64,000 nucleotides of DNA, taken from contig CM060881.1 in the NCBI GenBank assembly GCA_030762935.1, positions 101,694,501-101,758,500 of the forward strand, in the 5' to 3' direction. Position 1 is the first letter of the stretch. Every line of letters begins with the position of its first letter. Below the pieces are notes generated by a model that searched no databases, was not told where the DNA came from, and worked only from the letters and a program-made list of their open reading frames with translations. The DNA is from Hymenopus coronatus (taxonomy: Eukaryota; Arthropoda; Insecta; Mantodea; Hymenopodidae). Positions 45,201 to 56,671 of this stretch are shown piece by piece. The translations under genes and the position numbers were made by a program.

Positions 45201-45452
45201 AATGTAACACTATGGAACTCCATTAAAGGGCAAGATATTAAAGTTCAGTAATAATTTCGAGCTGCGGATGTTGAGCAGTTCGCAAATGAAGCCTTTGACA
45301 GAATTACGAGAGAAACTATGTAAATTTTAATGTACGATAGAGACAGCTAGAGGGCAACAATCGTTGATCATAGATATTATAGAGATAAAATTATAATTAA
45401 TAAACCTGTATATAAATGTATAATTTTTGTCAAAACTGTACTCCTTAAAGAC

Positions 45453-45672
45453 GCCGATCCCTGTGGCCGCGCTCGCTTAAGCGCCTCGCTTTGGTGCTTC
45501 ATGGCGCAGGGGATCGTGGGTTTGAGTCCCATCTTAAGCATGGGTGTTTGTGTGTTTTTGAATGTGTATGTGTATTTATCATAAAACAGAAAAGGGTAAA
45601 CAAGGGGAATTTAATGGAAAAGGAAACATAGAGGACTAAGAAAAAGGAACACAGCGATTTATAATAAAAACC
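45453..45672 (+). mobile_element. SINE-4, tRNA-derived
   Basis: Head CCTGTGGCCGCGCTCGCTTA and B-box GGGTTTGAGTCCCATC, body with TTTGTGTGTTTTTGAATGTG. The 3' hairpin seen in other copies is lost; the match stops near ACACAGCG. Confidence 0.85.
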
Positions 45673-46137
45673 TCAGACTTTTTAATTCTTACTTTCAATT
45701 TCAGAGGTTAGAATTTTATGCATAATCTCAGCGTAAATAAATACACTACATACCCACCTACCCAGCCACCTCCGCATACACACAGACAATTCATTTTAGC
45801 TGTATCTATCACATACATTGTAGGTAGAGGAGAAAATGAAATGCATCTAAAAATCACATTCGTTAATTCACTTGACATACCGTTTTGAAGCCCGCTGACC
45901 CAGTTTCGAAAGATTTTTCTCATCGCATTAGCTCTCTCTATCCTTGTTGTACCTGCGTTGAATGTTTAGTGAAATAGATCAGCAATCATTTATCTTAAAT
46001 AACATTAAGTAGGTTATAAAACAGATATTCAATTAAACCATAATGGATGCGATAGAAAAAGTCTTTGATTGTAACATATACTTTTATTTACCTTGTTGAC
46101 CCGGTTTTTGAGAGATGTATTGACCTAAATATGCTAT
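45673..46137. other. No recognised feature
   Basis: Nothing supported. Confidence 0.5.
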
Positions 46138-46955
46138 ATGTTCCGTTCACATGCTTTTCTCTACATCTGAGTAACACATTATTGTTAAAGATCTTATGCT
46201 TCTATTAACTTCCTTCTAATTGAGATAAAAAGTAGCAGAAATGGTCCTATTATTTTCTCTCTTGTAAGTAGAAGGGAAATAAAGGCATTAACTTGGCTAA
46301 ACCGACAGTAAAATCTTTTAAAAATTTGGTAGCTATGTGAATTAAATTCGCTTCTTTGCATCACTAGAGTTGACAAATTCCAGTATGTGAAAAGTTTAAG
46401 TACTTTAAATCTGAAACTAATAACAAGGAATACCTAAAAAATGGACGACTTCACGAAAAAAAATATATATGACATAAATTATGTGCTTCAACGAGGTCTA
46501 TATATTTTGTATCTCTTACGGTTTCTAGTTATGCAAATTTCAGAAAAATTCCTCCAGAATTGTCTTTAGAGGCTATTTCCAAAAATTCAAGATATACATT
46601 TTATTTATCGTGTAAATATCTTTAATATGTGACATTTTTAATCAAAATCGTTAGAGCCATTTTTGAGGAAATAAAATTTATCGAAAATTTCTCCATGTAA
46701 AGGCTATTTTAAGGTGTGGGGTGGGTTCCTCGATATCTTCGTGTCGCATCTCTAGAAGAACATATATACCAAGTATGGTATTTTACCAACTTTTCGTGTT
46801 TGAGTTATCATATTCACTGACACACCGGTTTTTGTAAACATATTTTTTTTATATAGAGGGCGCTTAAATTTCCGGTGAAATCTCGGTATCGCATATTTGG
46901 GTGGAATGCAATACCTTCTCTATACACTTTGTACATAGTACGTGTAGAGTAAGTA
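46138..46955 (-). repeat. HP-870 repeat, full length
   Basis: Reverse copy: GTTCCGTTCACATGCTTTTC, AGTTGACAAATTCCAGTATG, CTTTAGAGGCTATTTCC, CCGGTGAAATCTCGGTATCG, and hairpin CACTTTGTACATAGTACGTG with TAGAGTAAGT. Confidence 0.92.
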
Positions 46956-47261
46956 AAAAGGGCAAACAAAAGTTATCACATTTGCCCATAACTCAATTTA
47001 AAGAATCTTTCAAAACATTCGTTTGTTTATCTCATTGTAGTATATTTTACAGCTATATACGTAAATTATCTATGGTTAGCCCGTTATACTTGGTGTTAGA
47101 GGTGTTTATTTAATAGTACATTTACTGCATAGAAATTAGAGGTATTTTTGGATTTCCTTTTTCATTTCAGGTGCAATAAAGGTATCTTTACAGAAATTAA
47201 TAGCTGTCACGCTAGTCAACATATATTTTATAAGAAACCAATTAAATGCATAACCATAAAA

Positions 47262-47408
47262 AATGTAAATGGAATTTTACTTCCCATCCGAAGGAAGCCA
47301 TGCTAAGGACTTTTACGCCGGAAAAATTACATCGTCCTTCGCCGGGTTTGAACCTGCAACCTGGGGTATGTGAAGTTAGCATGGTAATCATACACCACGG
47401 AGGGTGAC
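47262..47408 (-). mobile_element. SINE-1, internally deleted
   Basis: Reverse copy. The 3' tail (AAATGTAAATGG) is joined directly to TTTTACTTCCCATCCGAAGG; the middle of the body is missing. The head is nearly complete, with B-box (GGGTTTGAACCTGC) and A-box (GGTAATCATACACCACG) in reverse. Confidence 0.85.
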
Positions 47409-48349
47409 ACAGATAACCGTCAACAAACGCTGAAGATGGCCAGGGAAGCGATGGGCGAAGCGCCAGAGGAACTTTTATTGTTGGCTCATGACCTCAAGCC
47501 CGAAATATATATTTTACTGTTGCTCGTGTCCCCTGTTAATCACGATTACTTTAAATAATTTAACTCTTGTACGAGTTAACATAAACAAGTTATGAAATGG
47601 TTCTGTCAACATGAACATTAGAGCTAAAATGGTAATAATGTGCCTAGAGATGAAATTAAAATAATAGTGCAAATTTAATATTTTTTGTTATTTAGTGAGT
47701 TACGTTTTTGTGAAATATATGACAAGTTGATTATACTTGCCATGAAAATAATGGAGATAATATTAGTAGTGTAAATGAAGAAGTTTAGTTATTTACTATC
47801 TCAATGTTAAGTCTTATAAAGCTATGATATTAACTGATTTATCAAATCAAGGATATGCGCCTTACTCGTTCGTTTCATATAGCGGATACTTACTCTTACT
47901 GCGAGCTCAACTCGACGAAGTTGAAAAGTAGTAACAATATATCGAAATAAAGTCGAGCTTCTGGTTCAAATTCCCACTTATGGGAAAAGGGCATTTACTT
48001 CCTTGATTATTCGCTCGTTCGAGAGTTCATATTATAGCATTATTGTCAGAACTGTTCCTTCTTAGGTTAAGACAAATGAATAAGGATATAAAATGCTATA
48101 CTATTGTATTTTATACTTTGTTTCTACCTTCTATTAGAATAAAACCTTCTTTTCTTATATTAAATTACACAATTCCAGTATTTCACGTTATTATGTATTA
48201 TTACATCTAAGCAAGATATACATTAAAATAAGTTCAAAAATAAATTTATACAATTTTTAACAATTTTATAGTATTATACAGAATTACTGAGATAGAAAGA
48301 AACTCATGTGAACAAACATTTTTTTTTGGAAACACAATACAAATTATAT
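47409..48349. other. No recognised feature
   Basis: AT-rich; nothing supported. Confidence 0.5.
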
Positions 48350-48622
48350 ATCGGGAGACCTAACTGCCTCGTGCGTTAAAAGCGTTGCAGAACTCAACGG
48401 GGGTATTTTCAGTTTAAACTGGTCAGCGAGGAACTGGCGTAATCAAGTTTTGTTTCACCCGCTTTGTTTACCGTCTCCGCTGATAAGCAGAGAGGGGTAA
48501 ATGAAAGTCGCTAATGCCAATTTCCCACTGACCTGTAAATTGAACTATTTGAGTTCTGCAGCTCTTTTAATGAACGAAGGATATCTACACGCATCAAATA
48601 CGAGACAGTTGGGCCCTCTGGG
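48350..48622. mobile_element. MITE-1, complete
   Basis: About 270 bp with inverted ends: left GGGAGACCTAACTGCCTCGT, GCGTTAAAAGCGTTGCAGAA; right GAGTTCTGCAGCTCTTTTAA, GACAGTTGGGCCCTCTGG. The core has GCTGATAAGCAGAGAGGGG. Non-coding. SINE-2 is inserted at its right end. Confidence 0.82.
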
Positions 48623-48623
48623 A

Positions 48624-48845
48624 TTTTTTTAGTAGTGTTAACGCCCGCTTTTACTACTTGTGGCACCGCAGGCAATGACACTGGTGATACGTGGAATGAA
48701 AATGGAGCACTGGTGGAATGCGATGGCGGGGGAAACCGGAGAACCCGGAGAAAACCCGCCCCTGCGCCGCTTTGTCCACCACAAATCGAACCCGGGCCGT
48801 CTAGGTGAGAAGCGAGTGGTCCAACCGCTCGGCCACAGCGCGGCC
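48624..48845 (-). mobile_element. SINE-2, full length
   Basis: Read in reverse: tRNA-like head (GCTGTGGCCGAGCGGTTGGA; B-box GGGTTCGATTTG), body with CTCCGGTTTCCCCCGCCATC, 3' end GCGGGCGTTAACACTACT and A tail. GGCCCTCTGGGA (48612-48623) and GGCCATCAGGGA (48846-48857) match at 10 of 12 positions and look like a decayed target duplication at the MITE-1 end. The paired stretch TCTCCGG/CCGGAGAA around the body makes a likely hairpin. Confidence 0.9.
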
Positions 48846-49136
48846 GGCCATCAGGGACAATACAATAAAGTAATGATTATTGTTTAAACCCCAGAAACTA
48901 GATACTTCCATTAAATTACGCTACTCTAACCTCTATCACGAATTTCTTTGCTCTAAGTACTCCAGTACTAAATACATTAACTTACCTAATCTGAGAATAA
49001 ACTCGCTAACGACAGAGATCTCTAACAAAAAGTTAAAATTACTTGAGAGCACCTTAAAGTTAAAATGGATAGTACGAAATCTCAAAAAGTATACATTAAA
49101 AGTATAGATAATTTTAAATTGAAAAATAAAAGAATA

Positions 49137-49138
<2 letters not shown>

Positions 49139-49200
<62 letters not shown>
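49139..49200. repeat. (ATT)n microsatellite
   Basis: About 20 ATT repeats, nearly perfect. Confidence 0.97.
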
Positions 49201-49202
<2 letters not shown>

Positions 49203-49514
49203 AGCATCATCGTCCTCATCATCAATTGTCTTTCTTCTTCATTTCACTCAATAAAAAAACAAAACATTTTCATCTGTTCCGGGTAAAAGCACATGATCTA
49301 GCCGTGTTTAAACCCTGTAGTGTAGCAAACAACTCAAGTCCTCCCCTCTCTGATCCATTGAGTGCTTGAACAGGAAATGAGGCACATATTCGTTCGAGAT
49401 ACAAACGGAATGGGCTGTGAACGAAGCATCCTTGAACTACGTTACATTCAACTCACCCGAGTACACCAGCTCATTTGTGTGCAAAGGCATGTGTGTACAA
49501 TAAGTGAGCAAAAT

Positions 49515-49965
49515 TAATAGTTCTAATGGACACATTTTTAAATCTTTGTATAGATTTTCTGAAAATTTTACTGTGATTGCATTGTTTTTATATTAATATA
49601 GATATAACATTTCAGTTTTTGTTTCATCACATTAGATAAATACTTTGCAAATTATTTCATAAATATATTATGTGAATATATTGTTTAATCCAAATCTTCC
49701 ACATGCCACAAAATGTCATACTTCTTTAATCAGAGCTTTGAAAAACGCACAAAACTTTGCACGTTGATATTTGAATAACTTTGATTATGAACTAGATATA
49801 TTTAAAGGTTAACAGTTTTTATTTCATATATATTTTTGATAAGTTAATTTTTGCGTAAGAAGAATTGTCACCTTAATATTAAAATATATATTTCTGTACG
49901 TTCTGGGATATTTTAGTTGTATTTAAACGAAAACTGACACGTGGAACATTTTGTTTTAAAGCGCA
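49515..49965 (+). repeat. R460 repeat, tandem unit 1
   Basis: An AT-rich unit of about 455 bp, repeated next door and again at 63555. Shared boxes in order: TTGTATAGATTTTCTGAAAA, ACTGTGATTGCATTG, ATACTTTGCAAATTATTTC, ACTTTGATTATGAAC, and TATTTAAACGAAAACTGACA. Strand is arbitrary. No shared open frame. Confidence 0.8.
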
Positions 49966-49969
49966 CAGC

Positions 49970-50435
49970 CAAGGGTGTGATGTTAAAAATGTTTATATTT
50001 TCGTATAGATTTTATGAAAACTTTACTATGCTTGCACTGCTGTTATATTAATATAAGTACAAATTTAAATCAAATTGAGTAAATAGTTTGCAAATTATTT
50101 CCTACAATTTATTATGTTAATAAATTGCTTAATCAATAAGTTCCACGCACCTTAAAATCTGGGAAGATTGGTTGACATTTATTGTATAAGAACTTTGAAC
50201 CAAACTTAGACATTTAACGCGTTAATATTTCGATTGCTTTGGTTGATGAACTATGGTATTTCTAAAGGCTAAGAATTTAATTTCTAAAATTAAACATATT
50301 TCAGAACAAAACATTTTGTTTGATATGTTACAATTGGCGTTAGGTCAATTTTGTCGCTCGTGATATTAAAATATTCTTAAAATATTCTTCACAGTTTGGG
50401 AAATGTTAATTGTATTCAAATAAAAACTGAGATGA
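49970..50435 (+). repeat. R460 repeat, tandem unit 2
   Basis: Second unit head to tail: CGTATAGATTTTATGAAAAC, TATGCTTGCACTGCTGTTAT, ATAGTTTGCAAATTATTTC, CTTTGGTTGATGAACTATGG, TATTCAAATAAAAACTGAGA. Clearly diverged from unit 1. Confidence 0.8.
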
Positions 50436-50885
50436 AGAGACTCTTTTGAATGTGTGAAATTTTATTTTAAGAAAATACTTTTATAATAAAAAATGCCAGG
50501 AAAAAGGTGTATTTTAGATCTCTAAGTGGGTGTACAGCCCGAATCAAGGGGGAACATGTAAATGCTGGTTTTCATAGGAAACAAATGTTTCACCATTCAT
50601 TTTGTATAAAAAACTATTTCACTTCTTGTCCCCTAAAAACATCACAACAAGCCAAACATCCCCATTGGCTAATACCCTCACAACATATATGCCACAGAAG
50701 TTGCCTAAATGTCGTGGGGTTTTAACCTGTTCCATAACATAAGACTCTTTGTTAAGGAATTTCATTAAACAGATACAGTATATTTAGTAAATAGTTGCAG
50801 TACTTGTCACTATATTATTAAATTCCATGCAAATGTGCATAAGTATTGAGTCCACAAAACAATGCATAAACACACGCGTAACAGA
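50436..50885. other. No recognised feature
   Basis: A 72-codon frame at 50507-50725 has several C and H residues but no zinc-finger spacing that I can defend. Confidence 0.45.
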
Positions 50886-51020
50886 GCACAAAGGAAAGAC
50901 CGCTTAATTTTCCTCAGAGGCCTCTCTATCAGACTTGAGGTTCTTTTACCTGCCGTAAATCTACGACACGGGACCAACGGCTTTACTTCCCTTCCGAAGG
51001 AAACCATACTAAGGATATTT
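50886..51020 (-). mobile_element. SINE-1, body fragment
   Basis: Reverse piece with AGACCGCTTAATTTTCCTCA, CCGTAAATCTACGACACGGG and CTTCCCTTCCGAAGGAAAC. Both head and tail are gone; it abuts MITE-1. Confidence 0.88.
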
Positions 51021-51023
51021 CAA

Positions 51024-51230
51024 GTTAATGGGGAAACCCTCGCAGTGAGTGCGACCTGATTGCATCTCCCTTGATAGCAAGACAAGAAAAGCGAGGATCT
51101 CTCTTGCCAGTACTCCACTGGCGGAATTTAATTTTAGTTGAATTAGCCCCATTGAGTTCTGAAACTGTTTTAACACACCAAGAGAAATCCGTGCACAGCA
51201 AACACTAGACAGTTGGGCCACCTAGTACAG
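51024..51230 (+). mobile_element. MITE-1, right two thirds
   Basis: Core (AACCCTCGCAGTGAGTGCGA, TTGATAGCAAGACAAG) and right terminal repeat (GAGTTCTGAAACTGTTTTAA, CAGTTGGGCCACCTAGTA). The left end is replaced by the SINE-1 fragment. Confidence 0.8.
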
Positions 51231-51540
51231 TTTATTCGACAGTTTTCCTTTAATTTTATTTTGTATGGAGAAAAGATTTTAATGTTATTTTCCCCATTAT
51301 TTCGGTATTCCATTTTGGGAGAATGGGACTTGATTATTCAAGAGGGAACTTTTCCGAAGATGGAATGGACATAACAGTATCCTTTTATAATGAGACTGTA
51401 TAAATTTATAAACACACCAACAATTTATAAAGATCATTTAAACATAAATCTGGAGTCTCATACTGTCTCAACTCCGTAGCAATTATTTTAATACGAATAA
51501 TTAGGTAAATAACGGCTTTGATTTTTCATGGCTTTGCTCC

Positions 51541-51593
<53 letters not shown>

Positions 51594-51600
51594 TAGATAG
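51541..51600. repeat. (GA)n microsatellite
   Basis: About 60 bp of GA with a few AA interruptions. Confidence 0.97.
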
Positions 51601-51734
51601 AAACGACATCTGATCTCTGAAGATATCCTCTAAAGACAGAGACGAAAGCTCGGCATAAATAATAAGAATATATAACTATACTGTGTTTAATTAATTACTT
51701 ATTAGGAATAGCCACTCAAAACCTCAGTGTTGTT

Positions 51735-52240
51735 ATTGCACCAGAAAAACATGTTTTGAAGTCCCTTAGTAATGCACATAATTTTTTTTAAAAAAATCGT
51801 TTTTGAGGATTACATAATAGAGGATAAAACACTTAATAGATTTATTTTTTAGCTTTCATATTTGTGTTATCAGTAATTTTTGGGCTCTTAGTGTGTTTGT
51901 CTTGTGTAGCATAATTCAAAAATCCAAATCAGGAAGTATACCAAATATATTGAAGTTTCACTTCTTCTATAGCTGTGACACAAATATTTTAGAGGATTGT
52001 TCTCACCCCAGTCTATTCTTTACATGAAATACATTTCGGTACTCTTTTATATGCCCAAAATATAATCCTAATACTTTTAATTAAATATTCTTTCTTTAGC
52101 TTTCCGGGAAAAAAATTTTTAAGTTATTTAATTCGAAACTAAGTTTTGTATTTTTGGTAAGTGATAAACCATAAGACATAGAAAATATGGATTCCTTTAA
52201 AGTGCACCTTATTTTAAATGGTTGCACCTTATTTCTGAGG
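51735..52240 (+). repeat. HP-870 repeat, diverged
   Basis: Order preserved but strongly diverged: CATGTTTTGAAGTCCC, a TGTGTTTGTCTTGTGT relic, CATAATTCAAAAATCC, TATACCAAATATATTGAAGT, and GTGATAAACCATAAGACATA. Ends uncertain. Confidence 0.6.
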
Positions 52241-52924
52241 TTACTTTTAGTTGCTTTAATTGATTTTAGTTCAATGCTATACAATGGCTTATTTTATAAT
52301 TGTGCAAAATGTGAATCCATTTTATTCATTCGTGGGTGATTGGAAGTGGTTTCAAGATGCATAATTATTATATTATTATGGGTTGTGCTATATCTTGATC
52401 TCCTCTGTCAACCTTACGTTTACAAGGAAATATGGGATGAAACCAGGTTGCAAACAATTACACAGAAATAATTTGTAGAAGAAAGATAAATTAGAAATTT
52501 ATGTTTTAAATTTACACGGCATATTCTTTGAACTCTTCCAGAAGCAATTCCTACAAAAGCTTATTATTATATCCGCTTTTTGTCATCCAATGTACATTTT
52601 CGCAGAAATTGTTTCATTACACAGTTCCTTTTAGGTTGTGGGGAAACAGTGGGATGAAACGATAGCTAAATTTAAAAGAAACAGTGGGTGGCGTTATGAT
52701 GGTAGCACAATTTCATTCTGTGAATGTAATGAGACTTAGCGATTGTCAGATTTTTAGAAAGCGGAATACTATATGCTGGTATCGAAATTGCTCTCTTTGC
52801 ATGATCACTAAAAGAACTGAATAGGTGCTTAAAACTGCAAAAAGGTATGGAGGTTTGAAATTTGTGTACTATAATAACGGATGTTTTGGAAATATTTATT
52901 TTACATAAACTGTTTTATCCTTAT
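52241..52924. other. No recognised feature
   Basis: Nothing supported. Confidence 0.5.
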
Positions 52925-54535
52925 CTACATTTTTTCTCTTTAACACTTTACTCCACCTCTTAGTGTTAACCTCTCTTTTTCTTCTCGTTTTATTGGAACT
53001 GTGTCCGTTCCATTCAGAATTAGGAGTCCCTCATCTCTTTTCGTCTTCGACGTGATATTACACCTGCTGACTTTTTTTCTTACTGTGTGTACGATCCAGT
53101 TGAAGTTATACGGATGCTTATCGCTTAAATATTCAGCTGTCTTCTTATTTCTACACTTCTAATGTTGTCTTTCTCTGATTTTAGTACAATTTTTCTCAGA
53201 ATATTCATTTCGTTTATTTCTAAAGTTTGTTTAGTTTCAATAGTGTCTGCTCTTGTTTCAGCAGCATAGGTTAATATTGGGCGTAACACTGCAGTATAAT
53301 ATATTGCACGAATGTATTTATGGACTTCAAAATTGATTACAAATAATATTTTAATTTCACTGTTTCAAATAATTCACACGTAGACAGACACTTGACGGCT
53401 ACACGCTATTCTTGGGACGCGCACCAATCACACGCGACTCATTGCAATTGAAAACTTACAAACTTCTTGCATTTCTTAGCTAGAAAATGACGTCACAGAA
53501 CTTTCGGGAAACTTGTTCTAGAAGATCGAAAAGTCTCGCGTTTCAAAGTATGTGGTTACCAGCGCGTTGTTACACATTCCAAGGTCTCCTGCTGCAATAA
53601 CCCACATACCAAGTCGAGCGTGAGAACCACTGCAAAAGGCGGTACTGTCACAATATTCTTGTTTTAATATTTTGATTTATAGTTTTCTTCATATAATCTC
53701 ATTCATATTACTGCTTTATTAGTCTTTATATACAACTTCAGTCTGCAGTGATCTCTAGCTGCTATATGGACATCTAAGAATTTAACTACATTGAAATGTT
53801 CAATTGTTTTCCGTTCCACTTCTAATTTACCTTTAAACCGAGCCTTATTTAGTGTCAAACTTAAGCTTTTGTTAATGATATTTTCAGGTTAAAATTTCGG
53901 CATTGAAGATAAAATCCCTATAGAAATCTTTATAAACCGTTTTCATATTAGCCATTGATATCGCATCAGCTGCATAGAATATAATAGTAAAATATTTGTT
54001 TTCCATGCTATTCCATTTTTATAGATTTTATTATTTTATTCGTAACTAAATGAAAGAATAACGCTTTTATGAATTTCTATTAATATAGTAAAAATGGATA
54101 TTATAAGTAAAATCGGACCATTTATTGTCATATTTATTTATAAAATATTCAATCTAGTTCTATCACAATCGCCTATTCTGTAACCGTCTAATTAAAAATG
54201 CCATTTGTGCATAACCTTCCAAACAGAAATACCTTTTATTCATCTTGAAAGCGAATAATTTTCATAAATATTTTGCCAATTAACCTATATGTAATTTTAA
54301 AGACGGCGTTAAATAAAGAATTGGTGTGCTATTCTCCCTATTTAAAAATTGGAGCACAATATTAATTTTCTATTCAATTGGAATATTACATTAATTATTT
54401 TTACTATAAACCACAGCAACCTTCCCTTCCATATTTATTCATTTTACTAGACATCCCATCCTCTCCAGGAGGTTTCCTATTCATAAATTTCCTAATAATG
54501 CTAATAATTAGTTTTTCATTAAACAATAACCTTTA
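52925..54535 (-). pseudogene. Non-LTR retrotransposon RT remnant, split by solo LTR
   Basis: Read on the minus strand from 54535 down: NRKPPGEDGM (linker before the RT fingers), FNAVFKITYRLIGKIFMK (RT block), a lost catalytic box region near 53990, KISLTK with LTLNKARFKGKLEVE-KTIEHF, VVKFLDVHIAARD (53770-53830). After the solo LTR at 53305-53652 it continues YYTAVLRPILTYAAETRADT and EINEMNILRKIVLK (53180-53300), to about 52925. The order matches the RT and C-terminal part of RTE/Jockey-like LINE proteins. Many stops and shifts; dead before or after the LTR arrived. The endonuclease part is not visible. Confidence 0.82.
53305..53652 (-). mobile_element. LTR-1 solo LTR inside a LINE
   Basis: 348 bp, TGCACGAATG to CTGTCACA, so TG...CA ends. 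ATAT at 53301-53304 and 53653-53656 reads as a 4-bp target duplication (5 bp with one mismatch). It shares TAGAAAATGACGTCACAG with the 6.4-kb copy. It cuts a LINE open reading trace exactly where the flanks rejoin in sense, which confirms the boundaries independently. The TATA box seen in the other copies is eroded here. Confidence 0.85.
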
Positions 54536-54549
54536 GGATTTTCCATTTA

Positions 54550-55010
54550 ATCAAAACTATACAACATTTATTTTGAAATAAGAGGCTTTGCAATGTATTC
54601 CAAATATATAATCTATTTGTCTTGTAAATATATTAAATAATACCTTGATATTTCAATCAAAATTGGTAACATCATGTTTGAGAAAGAATAACTTGAGGTG
54701 TTCCAATTCAATACATCTTAGGATTGGTAATTTTGCTTAAAACTTCATGTTGCATTCTTAAAGGATTCTAAACTTAAAATTAACTTTTTGCTGTTTATCC
54801 AACATTTTGTTTATGATTTATATTATTCAGATTCACAGGCACGTGCGCATGCACACATACATATTAACCGAACCTTCTTTTAAAATTCTTTTTTTTTTTT
54901 TCAATTTGGAGTGCTCAAACCGTGAATTTTTGGTCAAATCCCAATACAAATTTGTGTAAAATCTAATACTTCTCCTACTTAATATGCTAAGCAGTATAGA
55001 TAGTAGGTTC
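54550..55010 (-). repeat. HP-870 repeat, hairpin half, diverged
   Basis: Reverse fragment: ATCTATTTGTCTTGTAAATA, CAATCAAAATTGGTAAC, AACTTCATGTTGCATTCTTA, a CA relic, then TTGGTCAAATCCCAATAC. The hairpin itself is lost. Confidence 0.7.
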
Positions 55011-55074
55011 AAAACGACAGTGGTTAGGGTGAGTAATGCGAATTTAGCACATTCGAGTTTTGCTTTCCCTAACA

Positions 55075-55436
55075 CTACATATGCATAATGTACAGAATAA
55101 ATAGAGAAGTTAGTGTACTCCCTAAACAACGATACCGAAAATTCTCAAGAAATACATGTTTTGAGGTCATCTGAGTTGAAAAATAAAGAATATTTGGAAA
55201 AATATCCATAAGTAAATGTGTCTATGAACAACATAACACAAACAGAAAAGCCGGATAAGTACTAAACTTGGTATTCAAATAATCTTATAAGGATGCAATA
55301 CAAGATTTTAAGGAAAAAAACCCAGTATAGACTACTATCTACATGCCACATTTTTCGAAATTTTCGGTTTTCTCAAAATTTACTGTAAAGATTTTTATTA
55401 AAATGATATATAATAGAGCTATTTACAAGAGGTGCA
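55075..55436 (+). repeat. HP-870 repeat, hairpin half
   Basis: Forward fragment next to a reverse one: AATAGAGAAGTTAGTGTACT, CAACGATACCGAAAATTCTC, CTAAACTTGGTATTCAAATA, and ends at TAGAGCTATTTAC. Confidence 0.75.
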
Positions 55437-55789
55437 CAGTACCCTCCTGCTGAGTGCACAATCCAACCCTTCAAAACCAAGAAATAACTTGAATACAGGA
55501 TTAATTACCCAGAACCACCTGCACTCTAATGTAGACATTTTTATTAATTTTATAAATAATAGGGGTTAATATTTCCAAAATAATATCACATAAAGTGTCA
55601 ACTGTTTCTCTGTTTTGAAACCGTAGATATACATGAATATATCAATCTCTCATCATCAAGCGCTTGAACAATTAACAATAGCATTAAAACTAACAAATTA
55701 AATACCGTTAATAAAGGAAACTGGAGCTATGAAAAGCCTATATGAGTTGAAGATATGCGTGGCCAGGTGTAGAATACAACTTACCCTGA
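55437..55789. other. No recognised feature
   Basis: Nothing supported. Confidence 0.5.
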
Positions 55790-56640
55790 GCTTGACGAAA
55801 ACAAACTTCTTTAAGCCTTCCAGCTTAACACACAATCCAGTCTTCGATTCAACATTACCTAAACATGCTATGTGAGTAGAGAGAAGGCTATGAGAATTAA
55901 ACGCGTGCTTGGCCACTTAAATTGCCGAATTCTCACTACAGAGACATTCGGTAAACCTTCCAGCATAACACAAAGCCCAGCTTTCAGTTTACCTTTTCTG
56001 AAACCTTGGACACGTGAATGTTTGTTTTTTGTTTTGTTTTGGGTAGTGTTTAACGCCCGCTTTAACTACTTATGGTACCGCAGGCGATGACACTGATGAT
56101 ACATGAATAAAGATGGAGAACCGGTGAATGCGATGGCGGGGGAAACCGGAGAATCCGGAAAAAACCCGCCCCAGCGCCGCCTTGTCCACCAAAAATCTCA
56201 CATACGTTCGCTTGGGATCCAACCCGGGCTGTCTAGGTGAGAGACGAGTGGTCTAACCACGGCCACAGCGCGGCCACGTGAATGGTGAAAACCATGTGAA
56301 AGTTAGGTTGGTGCCATAAACCCTTAATTTAAATTGCCATATCCTGTCTAGCTTTCAGTTTAACTTTTTTTAAAGCTTAAAAGTGAATGGTGAAAACCAT
56401 GTGAAAGTAAAAAACGTGCTTGCCCAGACACTTTTAATTTAAATTGAAAAAATATTGAGACAAGAAAAATTGGTTAAAGCTTTGAAAAGTGAATTCATGA
56501 AAACCACGTGAAAGTTAAGCATGTGTTCAGCTAGACACCCTTAATTTAAATTGCTTATATCTTACTACGGGTAAATGACTTAAATCTTACCGTTAAACAC
56601 GTAGTCCAGCTCAGGGTAACTTCTACGATGAATAGAAACA
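55790..56640. repeat. Tandem array, about 108-bp unit, split by SINE-2
   Basis: GTGAATGGTGAAAACCATGT recurs at about 56278, 56384 and (varied) 56490, and TTAATTTAAATTG at about 56324, 56431 and 56540, giving a period of 106-110 bp. Relics upstream (CTTCCAGCTTAACACA at 55818, CTTCCAGCATAACACA at 55955) extend it. SINE-2 sits in the middle. The CACGTGAA motif makes each unit start with a palindrome. No coding sense seen; a small minisatellite. Confidence 0.8.
56021..56274 (-). mobile_element. SINE-2, full length, with target duplication
   Basis: CACGTGAATG lies at 56011-56020 and 56275-56284 as a 10-bp target duplication. In reverse: head GCCGCGCTGTGGCCGTGG (a few bases of the A-box deleted), B-box GGGTTGGATCCC, an extra GAACGTATGTGAGATTTTT segment also seen in 40758-40822, body and 3' end as in the other copies, and a T/G-rich tail (TTTGTTTTTTG) in plus sense. 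Confidence 0.93.
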
Positions 56641-56671
56641 TACATTAGACGAAGCAAGTTACAGGTGTTGT

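Noticed and set aside
50507..50725. Zinc-finger fragment
   Set aside because: C and H residues occur, but not in C2H2 or C4 spacing.
55790..56640. CRISPR array
   Set aside because: Regular spacing, but the whole unit is repeated (no unique spacers) and the host is eukaryotic; a minisatellite.
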